Positions 21,681 through 32,308 of a stretch of DNA of 64,000 nt are shown here, piece after piece. Made by a program: the position numbers and the translations under genes. The stretch covers positions 2,356,001-2,420,000 of the forward strand of contig CM074768.1 of assembly GCA_037355855.1 (NCBI GenBank). Reading direction: 5' to 3'. The notes below the pieces were generated by a model. The model was not told where the DNA came from. It did not search any database and saw nothing but the letters and a program-made list of their open reading frames with translations. Source of the stretch: Pseudo-nitzschia pungens. Taxonomy: Eukaryota > Bacillariophyta > Bacillariophyceae > Bacillariales > Bacillariaceae. Each line of letters starts with the position of its first letter. Position 1 is the first letter of the stretch.

Positions 21681-23401
21681 TTGCACGAACTGCTCTGGAC
21701 TTTTCATTGTCCGTTTTACCCCCAACCGCTTGCTTGCGCTGGAGGCTGCCCTCTTCGACTTTCGTGTCGTCTCACACCAAGGATCCAAAATCTTTGCAAA
21801 GCGCAAGCTTTGATCTAATCACCCGACACTCGTATTTGTGTTTCCCTTCATTTCTGTCAACGCCGCCGTTTCAATGCCTCGAGATGGAAAATCCTTTCTT
21901 GTACCATTGTCATTTGTCGCAAACAAAATACCAAATCCAGACATGTTGCAGCCATCGATATGGGATCACCTACCAATCCTCAACTCCGGCTTCCATACAA
22001 ACATAACATTTCGATAATTTTACCTTTTAAAATAAAGATACTGGTTAAGTACTGGATACAGAACACCGGCCTGTGATTAGTACTGATTTTGATTTTTTTG
22101 GTATGAGTATGAAGGGACGGAAGCGCATTCTTCGTTCGAATCGAAGCAAGTGTGACTGCCAAAGCCAAAACGTACCTATACCTCACGACGATGCTTTGAG
22201 GATTCATCTCGAATCGGATCGGATCGCGCAGGTGTGGCAGAGCATCACCACTCCAAAACCTTATCGGTTTTCTACCGTTCGGTTCAAAAATTATTAATAA
22301 TTATGGTAAGAATGGATAGAAATGTTTCGGATTGGCGTGCCCTCCACTCGATCCGTTGGATCTTGTCTCGTCGATGATGGGGGCGGACGACTCAGCCGAG
22401 GATCGTGAAGGACCGGCTATGTATTACGACGAATGAATCCTCGTCGTTTTCGTCGTCTAGAGCACGCGTTCGTTCCAACAAAAGAAACGAAAACGTCGCG
22501 AAACGATTCATTGCAATGATAACAATTGTGGGCGAGTTTTAAATGTATAAAAGTCGATAAAAGTTGGATAACTGCCATGCAAACACGTAAATGAATCTAT
22601 TACACTAGATCGCTACTCTTTTTGCCAAACGCAACTCGGACAGTGTAAAGGGAGGATGAAATTATTGACCTAATTGGTGTTGTTATCGTTCTCCGAACCA
22701 TTAATCTGTCTGCTCTCTCCAACACAATAAACGACTGCAAATGCAAATGCAAATGGAATTGAAAATTCAAATGCATTCCATTGTCCATCCATCGTTGACA
22801 TTCAAAATACCGATTCGTGGCGAATACAAGGGCTTTCCATGGGACAGCGAGCGACACAGTCAGCCAGAACGTTACCTCGACTTTGAAGTGCCGTGCCCTT
22901 GTTGAAAGAAGAAGGCTCGTTGTTTGTTTCTTTGTTTGTTGAAAGCCAACCTTTCGATGCCGGCGCCATCGTTTTGAGATTGTTTCGTCGATTGCCTTCC
23001 CTTCCCCCACTTCTCGTCCAGCAGCAGCACCGACAGCTGCGGTTCGATCTCTCCCGACAGCTATGCGGTGAGGTTTCAGTCGTCCCCCCGTACCGTGCGC
23101 TCGAACAAACAAAGGGAGACGATGCGCAGAGCAACAGAGCGCCGTGGAGATAGTGGCGGGAGGCACAGCACAGCACGAGATGGCACAAATGTTTGCGCAC
23201 TGCAATGCAATGCTTTCGGGTCTCCACCAGGAAGTGCATTCTCGTCCGCGTGCGTTGCGTTGCGTTGCGTTTCGTTTCGTTTCCCGATCCACACCACGGT
23301 TTCTTCTGGTGCTACAGTTGCTTTGTTTTGTGTGCTTTACGGCAAAGAAGAAGACGACTCACGCCTCCCTATTCATCATCATCGTTATCCTTACTATATT
23401 G

Positions 23402-25081
23402 TTATTCTTGCTTCTCGAGCTTGGCAAAGACCCTTCCGCAATTGGCAGTGTTAAGATAGGTGAAGGGCTCCCTCGAAAATAGCTGGATGGGGCATCGCTC
23501 CACCCAGGAACGGGTATGATGATGCCCGCCATGCCCATCGGAATTTTCTTTGTCCTTTTCGGACTCGTCGTTCTCGTTCTCGAGAAGTTTCATCACGGGA
23601 GAAGTATAATCTTTGTTGCTGTTTTTATCAAACCACTTTCGTTGATCGCCGAGGTGAAACGTGGCCTCCGGGCTCGACGGGACCTCCCGAAAGGTCGAAC
23701 GGGCGAGGTGCTTCTTGAGGAGACGCCTCAGCACCGATCCCCAGGGAGGGAATCCGACAAACAGATTTCCCAGGTCGATCTTTGGCAGGATCGACGATCG
23801 AATGACAAAGCAATCGAATCCCGGGTGGGGCTTGCCGAATTCCAGGGCTTTTTCGACCTCATCAAAGAAGGTTTCGATGGAATCTGGATCGGTGGTCGGC
23901 TCGGTCACGGAAAAGGCGGGGGCGCTGTCGAATTTGTTCTTGTTCTTGTTCTTGTTCTTGTTCTTGTTCTTGCCAGATTTGTTTTTGAAGTTTTTGTTTT
24001 CGTTCATGGGAGTCGTCCAGCGGTTGATGGTAAAGGCTTCCCGGTCTTGCTCCAGCACGTTCACCAGAAACCCGTAAAAGGTCTTGGTGAGCCCAATGTC
24101 CGGATTGGTCAGCATGACGTAATAGGGATCGTCGTGGTTCATATTACTATTGTTTTTGTTGTTTTTGTTGTTGTTGCTGCTGCGATTTGCGTTTGCGACG
24201 CTCGCCCCAGCTTCCAGAATGTCCTGCAAAAAGATGAGCTCCCGCTTGCCGTAAAACTTTGACAGAATCTCGGGCGATGCCTTTGCGTCCGAATGATTCG
24301 GATTCGAATCCGACCAGGCGTTGGTCGTTCCGTACTCGGTGGCGGTGGAACGCGGGAGGAGGACAATCTCGTTGCATCCGTGGATCGGTCGTTCCTTTCC
24401 CATTTTTCGTTCGTAAAAGTCCAGGTCGGATTGGAGCATTGCGCAGACCACCACCAGCTCCAATCGTTGATGGGTGGTAATAGTTGTTGTTTCGCTTTCG
24501 CTTTCCACCAACAAGTCGGAGGCGTGCTCTCGAGCGCGGGTGATGCTCCGGAGGGTGGCCCACTGGTCCAGAGGTTGATGGTGGCGGACAAAGGCTTCCT
24601 CGTCTCCGAATTCGACCGGGCTCTTTTTGCTGTCGTCTTTGTTTGAGAAGAAAATGTTTATGACGTGATATACCTTGTAGGGTTTCGTGTTGCTGTTGCT
24701 GTTGTTGCTGCTTTTGCTTTCCTTGTTGCTATCATTGCTCGAGTCGGTCGCTGATTCTGATTCTGATTCTGGTTCTGTTTCAGTTTCTGATTCCAGCGCG
24801 TACTTATTGATGTCCCACACTTCCCAATCCAGCGCCAGCAACGTCCACAAAGCAATCAGGGACCAAACGTACCACCGAACCATGCGTTTTCGGTTGTCTG
24901 TGCTCGTACTGTTGCCTCGTTTGCTGGCGGAGACCGACATCATGCTTCTGGTTGCCCCGCTCTCATGTCTCTGCGATGATTGTTTGTGTGGATTGTGATT
25001 GTGATGTCTAGAGGTGGTGTGGGCAACCGACAGGACCATGGCGTCGAGGAATGAATGCAACAAGATTGACAATACTCTCAT
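23402..25081 (-). CDS. Type II membrane protein, possible glycosyltransferase
   Basis: An unbroken frame of 559 residues from ATG 25081. In-frame ATGs at 25039 and ~24944 are alternatives. A basic Ser-rich N-terminus precedes one membrane segment (WYVWSLIALWTLLALDW, ~68-85), giving Golgi-type topology. Next comes an acidic Ser/Glu/Asn linker. The lumenal domain contains LELVVVCAMLQSDLDFYE, CNEIVLLPRST, DDPYYVMLTNPDIGLTKTFY, then HPGFDCFVIRSSILPKIDLG and FVGFPPWGSVLRRLL, and a late TFHLGDQRKW. The TNPDI and D-C-F segments with a following G-x-P-P are reminiscent of GT-A-type glycosyltransferase-like proteins of unknown substrate (tentative). A KN repeat (GTTCTT on the plus strand, ~23935-23970) interrupts the domain. 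A role in protein or polysaccharide glycosylation is inferred. Confidence 0.75.
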   Translation of the reverse strand: MRVLSILLHSFLDAMVLSVAHTTSRHHNHNPHKQSSQRHESGATRSMMSVSASKRGNSTSTDNRKRMVRWYVWSLIALWTLLALDWEVWDINKYALESETETEPESESESATDSSNDSNKESKSSNNSNSNTKPYKVYHVINIFFSNKDDSKKSPVEFGDEEAFVRHHQPLDQWATLRSITRAREHASDLLVESESETTTITTHQRLELVVVCAMLQSDLDFYERKMGKERPIHGCNEIVLLPRSTATEYGTTNAWSDSNPNHSDAKASPEILSKFYGKRELIFLQDILEAGASVANANRSSNNNKNNKNNSNMNHDDPYYVMLTNPDIGLTKTFYGFLVNVLEQDREAFTINRWTTPMNENKNFKNKSGKNKNKNKNKNKNKFDSAPAFSVTEPTTDPDSIETFFDEVEKALEFGKPHPGFDCFVIRSSILPKIDLGNLFVGFPPWGSVLRRLLKKHLARSTFREVPSSPEATFHLGDQRKWFDKNSNKDYTSPVMKLLENENDESEKDKENSDGHGGHHHTRSWVERCPIQLFSREPFTYLNTANCGRVFAKLEKQE

Positions 25082-27654
25082 GACGCAACGGGTATCCTAT
25101 TCAATCCGGTGCGAGTAGGTGCCGATACCGGTGCAATCGTTTGAAGACCAAAGATTGTTGCTTGCTATGAAAATCTCAACACAAAAATTGTCACAAGATG
25201 GGAAGTAAGCAAAAAATACTACGTAATGTTCAATGTATTCAGTATTGAGTAAACCTTAAAATTACCGGTAAGGTTATGGAAGCGTGCAAAAACAATACGA
25301 AGTAAGGTTTTACTTCGTAATATTTTAATTCTCAACAAAAGATTTTTTGAAAATGAGCACGACTCCGTGGACGTCGAAAATCTTACCGTAGTCATTGGAG
25401 TGTGCATTTAGTGAACATGCCAACATTTTACTTGAAATCTCGTCCAACTTGTAGTAAGGTTTACTGTACGGTATGAGGTAAGGTTATGGAGCACTTCGTA
25501 TTTATTTATTTTTTTAAAATAATATCATGGACATGCTGTTTTCTGTTTTCATTTTGCTTCTTAATTACAGTAATTACATGTAAGATTACCGTACACGTGT
25601 GCTTCGTATTTTTTCAAAAAACAATCGTAAGAGTTTGCAGGGAGATCCTGCTTTTGAAAAGTTGTGATTTGCATCCGTATCTTCATTGCTGGGGGCAATC
25701 GAAATTACATACGGTAAGTTACCGTTTTCATCTAGTGCCACAAGAATGTACGGTACCAGGAAGTAAGGTTTACGTCGTGTTCAAAATAGAAAACATATTG
25801 AATGTGGCTTCACAAGGGATTGCAAGACTCCGAGTACTAGTAGCACATACCAGTACTCTACTAGTTCTGTGCTCGTCGTGCGACTACCATACGCTGCACG
25901 TTGAGATTTTGATGCGAACCAGTGTGTCTGTGTTCACGAGCGTATAGTTGTCAATCAAGATCCTTGCTTGGTTTGCTTGTTGTTGGTTTGTTGGTTTGTT
26001 TGTTTGTTTGTTTGCGCTTACGTGCTATACGGTGCAGAAAGGTGCCGCCCACGACACGACACGACACGAAACTCAACTCAACTCAACTCAATTCATCTAT
26101 CATCTATCATCTATCGAGCAAGAGTTGCGTGCCTTTGCGTTCCATTTCCCCTGGTACCCGTACAAACACTCCTCACGGAGGAACGAATCCATCGTGCTGG
26201 CACAAACGTGCTATCTCCCAGCCTCCGTCCTCGACACAACTCCGAGTTGTCTTCGTTCCGCACGGAATGTTGTTGCGTGTGTTTGCAGAAGCAAAAAAAC
26301 AATCGCGTGCGAAACAGACCATTCTTTCTCTTTGCTGCTGCGTGAGAGAGATCGAACCACCAGACGAAAGGATCATTGATGCGGGTGCGCACCAACAACA
26401 AAGGCGAGGTAGAACCGACTCTGCAAAAGGATTCTTTTCGGACCGAGCGACCAACGGATTGCAGATCCATTCTTCCCCCCGTGATAGTATACGCACCGGT
26501 ACAGTGGTGTGTATGTGGTGTATGTGGTGTAGATGGTGTAGATAGCCAAAGCACAATCGGCACCACGGTGATGTTGTGGTCAGAGCAACGGCGATGTATT
26601 GTGCGTCGTATAATATACTTCATCGGATATCGCATCAATCCCACAGCAGCCAGTGGGTGGGCTATCTCTCCTCTCCGCAGCGACACCATTGATGGCTACG
26701 GCTACGGCAACGGCAACGGCAACGGCAAAGCAAACCAAGAATACCGCATGTCGCACCGTGCGCACCGTACGCCTTATGCACGGGTGGAGTTGCCGCCTCA
26801 ATCGCCACAAAACGGAAAGCAGCAAGTTCCTTGTAGCTCCGAGGGGACGATAGCGACACCGATCTGCTTTGATCGGATCGATCCAATAATACTACAATGT
26901 TTTGCAAAACTGGAGGTTTGAGCAATGGAACCTGCGACTTGTCGCATGCAAAGCGACCACGCTGCCCCCGAGTTACACCCCCGCGAAAGTGTATCCATTG
27001 CAACAATGTCTGATCGTCTTCATTCCATTCAACGACCTCAATTGTGTTCAAAAGCAGTGCCGCAACCAGCTGGACCACCTGTTCTTGACTTGGCCATCAA
27101 CGGCAAAGCCCGGCCTCCTTGTCTTCGGAAATGGATAGCTCCATCGTGGCCTTTGGTTCTTCATTATTATTTATTTGAAGGCACAACAGCGGAACAATCG
27201 AGGCGCCACGCAACGGAGGGGGCCGGCATCGATCGTCCGTGGGCGACGAAACGGTGGCTTCCGAGGCGGCCCGACTCCGATTGATCGATTGATCGATCGA
27301 TTCATTCATTCATTGATGATTGATTGATGATTGATTGATTGATTCGGTCCTCGGCAAAACCCGACCCCACCCCACCCCACGCCTCGTTCGGATTCCGATC
27401 CGATCCGATCCACGGAAACAAAACATGCTCCTCTCCGGTGCACGGCCGCACGGATGTCTCCCTTCGCGGTCCCCTCCCCGCCGAGTTTTGTTTTGCCGGA
27501 ATTTTTTTGGTGCGCGCACGAACGAACGAACGAACGAACGAACGAAGCATTCGATCGCGTCCTTTTTTTTGGTCCGAAGAAATGCGATGCGTCCCTTGCG
27601 GTGGTGGATGCTCCGTCTCGTGGCTCCCGTTTCCCGATCGAAGCATTCCGTGTG

Positions 27655-27733
27655 GTGTGTGTCTGTGTCTGTGTCTGTGAGTATGTCTGTGAGTGTGTCT
27701 GTGAGTGTGTGAGTGTCTGTGAGTGTGTCTGTG
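27655..27733. repeat. TGTCTG/TGAG microsatellite
   Basis: Hexamer TGTCTG repeated, then interleaved with TGTGAG over roughly 80 bases. Confidence 0.85.
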
Positions 27734-28382
27734 CGTCCCTTGGAAGGGGTACGACAATGGTTGCGGACTCGGTTATCACAATGCTCGACGTCGCGTCTCC
27801 CACTGTTTTCTACCCTTCAGAGACCCTCGGTGTCGGGAGGTTCTGTCTTCGTCGATGAGAAAGACGGTGGTAGTGGCCTGTTTCATAGTGTTTATTTACT
27901 GCCATCTGGGCTGTTACACGTAAGCCTTACCCAAAGTGATGAAAGCCGCATTGTGATTTACTGTATTACTACTACTACGTAACCTGACAACATGATCAGA
28001 AGGCGCAAGGTAAGATTATGTCCAATCAAACCAGGATCGTTCCGGAAGGATTTGATGGACGGTAATTATTCAGTATGTTGTTTGTTGTTCATCACTCAAT
28101 CAAAAGCTGCTTGCATGCCGTTCTGAGTTCGTATCAATTAAAATTATTGATGTAAGATTACTTGTACTTGTATTGCAAAGGTATTTTGAATTATTTTTTT
28201 GTGATGGTAACTTAACCTTACACATACAAGCAACATAACGTACAAGTACAAGTAATCTTTTACGTACAAGTAAGATTATAATATTATACAAGTACGTGTC
28301 AACCTTACAAGTAAATAAGCTTACTTCGTTAAAAATAAATAAATACCGTACTGCCGAGACGTCGTCAATGAATAAATAATCA

Positions 28383-28450
28383 TCAACCATCAAACGATCA
28401 ACGATCAACGATCAACGATCAACGATCAACCATCAACGATCAACGATCAT
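28383..28450. repeat. ATCAACG heptamer array
   Basis: At least seven consecutive or near-consecutive copies of ATCAACG/ATCAACC. Confidence 0.85.
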
Positions 28451-28952
28451 CCATCAACCATTCCTCGTCAACAACGGAGATGGACGTCATTCATCATTCC
28501 TTGTGCAACTAGTCCGAGTGCTACTGTATTACGAGCGTGTACCAGAACACCAAAGTTTCACCTCGGGCTCCGTCATTGTAGCAGCAGTAGCAGTAGCAAT
28601 AGCAGCAGCAATAGCAGCAGTAGTAGTAGTAATTACGAAGTACGTGTAGTTCGTAACCCAACCGCCGAACATTCTTTTTCGACAGAATTACCAAACGAGG
28701 ACACTAAAGAAATCATGGCACTTTTGAAAAACAATAGTACAAGTCCGACGCGGTGTTGGGGTGAAAGAAGAATAAGAATTGGCGCTTCGCAGAACCAGAA
28801 CCGTCCATGGAAAAGCACGCGCTAATTTACGCACTACCGACACGAAGCAACATGCATCTCATAATACTACCGGTAGCTCGATCCAAACGGGATGACAGCA
28901 CGCAGCAAGCGGCGAGCACGTGTAGCAGCCATGTTGGCATTTTTGGCTGTAA

Positions 28953-30140
28953 GTTTGGCTAGGTCCGACGCGTTGATTTTGTATTCCAAAACAATACCCC
29001 AGCGCAGCCAAAGATAAACGGTGTAGGGCGGAGCAGCAACAAGCAGCAGCTAAGCGTCGATATTCAATATTGAATATACAGGGGGGACTGCAAGTAGCGA
29101 ATCCTGTACCGTATGGGGTTTTGCTAGGTTCGACACGTGGTTTTTGTACTGCAAAGAGATACCCCAGCATCGCCCTAGAGGGGGGAGTAAGGTTAGCAAA
29201 GCGTGGATATTGGATATACGGTACCGGTACAAGGGACAGCAAGCAGCAGCAAGCTGCAAATCGAAAATTGTAAGGTAGTAAGGGGTTTCGCTAGGTTCGA
29301 CACGTGGTTCTTGTACTGCAAAGAGATGCCCCAGCATCGCCCTAGAGGGGGGAGTAAGGTTAGCAAAGCGTGGATATTGGATATACGGTACCGGTACAAG
29401 GGACAGCAAGCAGCAAGCTGCAAATCGAAAATTGTAAGGTAGTAAGGGGTTTCGCTAGGTTCGACACGTGGTTCTTGTACTGCAAAGAGATACCCCAGCA
29501 TCGCCCTAGAGGGGGGAGTAAGGTTAGCAAAGCGTGGATATTGGATATACGGTACCGGTACAAGGGACAGCAAGCAGCAGCAAGCTGCAAATCGAAAATT
29601 GTAAGGTAGTAAGGGGTTTCGCTAGGTTCGACACGTGGTTCTTGTACTGCAAAGAGATACCCCAGCATCGCCCTAGAGGGGGGAGTAAGGTTAGCAAAGC
29701 GTGGATATTGGATATACGGTACCGGTACAAGGGACAGCAAGCAGCAGCAAGCTGCAAATCGAAAATTGTAAGGTAGTAAGGGGTTTCGCTAGGTTCGACA
29801 CGTGGTTTTTGTACTGCAAAGAGATACCCCAGCAACGCCCTAGATCAACAGAATACGCTGGGGGGAGCACCAAGCAGCACCAAGCAGCAAAAGCACCAAG
29901 CAGCAGCAAGGAGCAAATAACGTACAGGGTTTCGCTAGGTCTGACTCGTTGTTTTTGTACTGGAAAGAGATACCCCAGCATCGCCCTAGATCAACAGAAT
30001 ACGCTGGCGCGAGCAGCACGGAGCAGCAAAGCGTCGATATACAGGGGACAGCAAGCAGCAAACAACGTACTTGTAAGGGGTTTCGCTAGGTTCGACGCAT
30101 GGTTTATGCACTGCGAAACAATACCCTAGCGCAGCCAAGA
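28953..30140. repeat. Tandem array, ~165-bp units with a conserved ~60-bp core
   Basis: Eight copies of a core (TTTCGCTAGGTTCGACACG ... GTACTGCAAAGAGATACCCC) begin near 28953, 29116, 29284, 29448, 29615, 29782, 29931 and 30078. Spacing is 163-168 for the first six, then about 148. The middle copies are nearly identical, differing mainly in AGC copy number. The outer copies are diverged. Each middle unit also contains TAGCAAAGCGTGG, which resembles a Pol III A box, about 90 bases before GGTTCGACA, which resembles a B box. Open frames in the array are by-products of the repeat. Confidence 0.9.
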
Positions 30141-30780
30141 TGAACATGATGGGTTCGCATCGATCTAGTACAGGGGACATCAACGCGTCGATATAAAGGG
30201 GGGCAGCACAGCGTCAAAATACAGGGGGACAGCAAAGCGTCGATCTACGTGGGGGACAGCAGCAAAGCGTCGATCTGTGGGGGGCAGCAGTAAGGCTACA
30301 CTACAAGAAGCATCAGCAAAGCGTTTGTCTGCAGGGGACAGAAAAGCGAGTCTTCAGGGGACAGCAGCAAAGCGATTCTACAGAGGACGCAAGTCTGCAA
30401 GGGACAGCAACAAAACGAGTGTATGGGGACGCGAGTCGAGGGGATACTCCGATAAAAAGAGACCGATCATCCATACCGAGGCGTCGCATGGCAATATTCG
30501 AATATATCGATACTCCGAAAAAACAAAGCGATCGATACTTCAGGGGACGCCAGGCGAGGATGGAAAAGCAGATCGATCCATGTTCAGGAAACGCTAGGCC
30601 ATGCATCGATACCGCGAACGAATAGATCAAAAGATGAGGGGGACGCAAGTCAAGGATACAAAAACAGATCGATCTATGCTCAGAGGACGCGAGGTGAGGA
30701 TGCAAAAACACATTGATCCGTGCTCAGGGGACGCGAGGCGATGTATCAATACTCGTAAGATGCGGATACTAGAGGTGGTA
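30141..30780. repeat. Degenerate GGGGACAGC / GATCGATC minisatellite
   Basis: Irregular repeats: first GGGGACAGCAGCAAAGCG-type units (30180-30410), then three or four units of GGGGACGCGAG...GCAAAAACAGATCGATC (30440-30740). They continue the previous array with decay. Confidence 0.75.
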
Positions 30781-30889
30781 TGAACTTTCTGCCGATCACC
30801 ACCACCACCAACAACAACAACAACCGCGACGATAACGATAACGATAAAGGCAACACTAAGAATCGCCGCCCCGGTGGCGTCAACCCTCT

Positions 30890-31080
30890 TTATTACCAAG
30901 TCAAGTCGGGCCTGATAGGGCATCCCTATTGGTTATAAGATTTCGACCGTGGCAGCGACCCGCCCAACAGGGCCATTCGAACGAACGATCGAATGGGACT
31001 CGCGCGGCATCGACGGTCTTGCCTCTTACATTCGGGGTCTAGTCGAGGACGCGGAACCGGGAAAAAATATTGTCGCTTAG
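30890..31080. other. GC-rich non-repetitive block with strong hairpins (possible structured RNA)
   Basis: This block differs from its surroundings in having no simple repeats and higher GC. It contains a 9-bp stem (30912-30920 with 30924-30932, two G-T pairs, 3-base loop) and a perfect 8-bp stem (CCATTCGA 30973-30980 with TCGAATGG 30989-30996, 8-base loop). No protein-like frame crosses it. I could not match it to U1-U6, SRP, RNase P or 5S landmarks. The strand is undetermined. Confidence 0.35.
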
Positions 31081-31258
31081 AAGCGAAGCATGCATTGATA
31101 AAAGATGAAGGAGTAATCGTAGTTCTTTTTGTTGCGAGCGTTTTGTATTTTTTGATAATATTCTGATCTATTTTGTTTCTATTTTTATGTGTAGTAGTAC
31201 AGTTCTATAACAGGATGGTTCGGTCGGTGGGGAATGAAGGAAGGAAGGAAGGAAGCGC

Positions 31259-32308
31259 TTAGACGACTTGAATCATGACTCGTTCATCGAGATCTTCTTC
31301 TTCTGCGTCAAAGGAAGAAAGCCGTGGTTCGGAGGAAATGGAGGAGGAGCCGGTGCTCGCCGTCGAACCGTTGGAATCGGATCTTTTCTCAAGAACATCC
31401 TCTATCGTCGCCGAAAACCTGGGTGGCGTGAATTCCACGTCTCCGAATTCCCCGTCGGTTCCGTAGAGGTTGTTTTGGTTGCCATTGGAAAACAAGATGG
31501 ACCTTTGCTCTTCCGGTTCGACGACATTGGCACCGTGCGTGCCCTTTGCAAACGACATGCGGCCCGTCAGCATCGAGTTGACCATGCACACCGAGTAGAG
31601 GATCCCGGTGCCGGGATATGTACAGGCGGGGATCAGAGTAGCAGCGCAGGCATAGCTGATGAATATGAGGGCGGCGGACGAGATCCAGAACCGGGCCAGG
31701 GTGGCGGAAGGGACCAGCTCGTTGGAGAACATTCCTTGCAGCAGATCCCGGCGGGATTTGAGGAGAATGTAGATGTTGGTGGCCGCGGAGAAGGCGATCA
31801 GCTTGCGAAAATTGTCAAAGTGGACTTTGTCCCAGTCGGCGAGCGTCGTAACGACGGCGACGAGGCAGACGGTCATCCAAAAGAAGATACCTTTCCGGAT
31901 GTCGTTGGCGTTGTTGCGGTAGTGGAGATGAAGATAGGAAAGGTTGATGAAGAAAAAGCCCGCAATGCCAGCGAGGGTTCCGATCTTTGCATCGAGTCCG
32001 TACTCGATGCCTTCGTTGTAACGGCGGATGGAGGTGAAGCAGCTTAAGAGCTGCGAGAGATGTGCTGCTAACGAGAGCTGGGAGGCGCGGTTGGACCTGA
32101 GACGACCAGTCCCAAACCCCTCGAAAAAGATGAGGACAAAGGCGTTCATTACGTTAACAATGAAGAAACCAAAGTGGGCCATCATGAAAGCAATGTTGCG
32201 GGGGTCCGTGCCGTAGGGCAGTTCCGGGTGCGGGGCAACGGGGTCGGTAAGACGGTGAGATTCGCCGTCAATAACGGATGTTGTGAGGTTCAAGAGTGCG
32301 GCGTTCAT
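31259..32308 (-). CDS. Polytopic membrane protein of unknown function
   Basis: An unbroken 349-residue frame from ATG 32308. About six hydrophobic segments are visible: NIAFMMAHFGFFIVNVMNAFVL (~38-60), a segment near IGTLAGIAGFFFINL (~108-122), GIFFWMTVCLVAVVTTL (~140-156), LIAFSAATNIYILL (~169-182), FWISSAALIFISYACAATLI (~207-226) and YSVCMVNSML (~238-247). The last ~100 residues are hydrophilic, acidic and Ser-rich (STGSSSISSEPRLSSFDAEE) and probably face the cytosol. There is no N-terminal signal. I do not recognise the family. The composition and lack of frame breaks argue for a functional gene. Confidence 0.75.
   Translation of the reverse strand: MNAALLNLTTSVIDGESHRLTDPVAPHPELPYGTDPRNIAFMMAHFGFFIVNVMNAFVLIFFEGFGTGRLRSNRASQLSLAAHLSQLLSCFTSIRRYNEGIEYGLDAKIGTLAGIAGFFFINLSYLHLHYRNNANDIRKGIFFWMTVCLVAVVTTLADWDKVHFDNFRKLIAFSAATNIYILLKSRRDLLQGMFSNELVPSATLARFWISSAALIFISYACAATLIPACTYPGTGILYSVCMVNSMLTGRMSFAKGTHGANVVEPEEQRSILFSNGNQNNLYGTDGEFGDVEFTPPRFSATIEDVLEKRSDSNGSTASTGSSSISSEPRLSSFDAEEEDLDERVMIQVV

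Larger units (their letters stand above)
18741..23401. other. Large intergenic region with foldback element and degenerate tandem repeats
   Basis: Word-texture DNA at 18940-20300 contains a foldback element (listed separately). Degenerate tandem repeats occupy ~21055-21680. The stretch 22300-22540 is less repetitive but has no convincing frame. From 22600 to 23400 frames exist on both strands (for example 22600-23292, minus) but are Cys/Arg-rich, repeat-derived and unlike neighbouring genes. No gene is supported. Confidence 0.5.
25082..28952. other. Intergenic; microsatellites and uncertain open frames
   Basis: Word-texture DNA at 25200-25800. A region at 25920-27300 has several overlapping frames of 120-207 codons on both strands, none with recognisable domains, and several are encoded by GTTTGTTT, CGACA and CGGCAA repeats. 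Further microsatellites are CGAA (~27519-27545), TGTC/TGAG (~27655-27733), ATCAACG (~28383-28450) and AGCAGT (~28575-28635). No gene is supported. Confidence 0.5.

Noticed and set aside
22600..23292. 230-codon minus-strand frame
   Set aside because: Cys/Arg/His-rich, no domain, overlapped by several other frames in simple-repeat DNA. Codon pattern unlike neighbouring genes.
25922..27284. Series of 120-207 codon frames on both strands
   Set aside because: Mutually overlapping, repeat-encoded and without recognisable features. A multi-exon gene cannot be excluded, but no join gave a convincing protein.
29050..30183. CRISPR-like array or a repeat protein gene in the 165-bp array
   Set aside because: Units are too long and spacers are part of the repeat. 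Eukaryotic context. Frames end within units and shift between copies.
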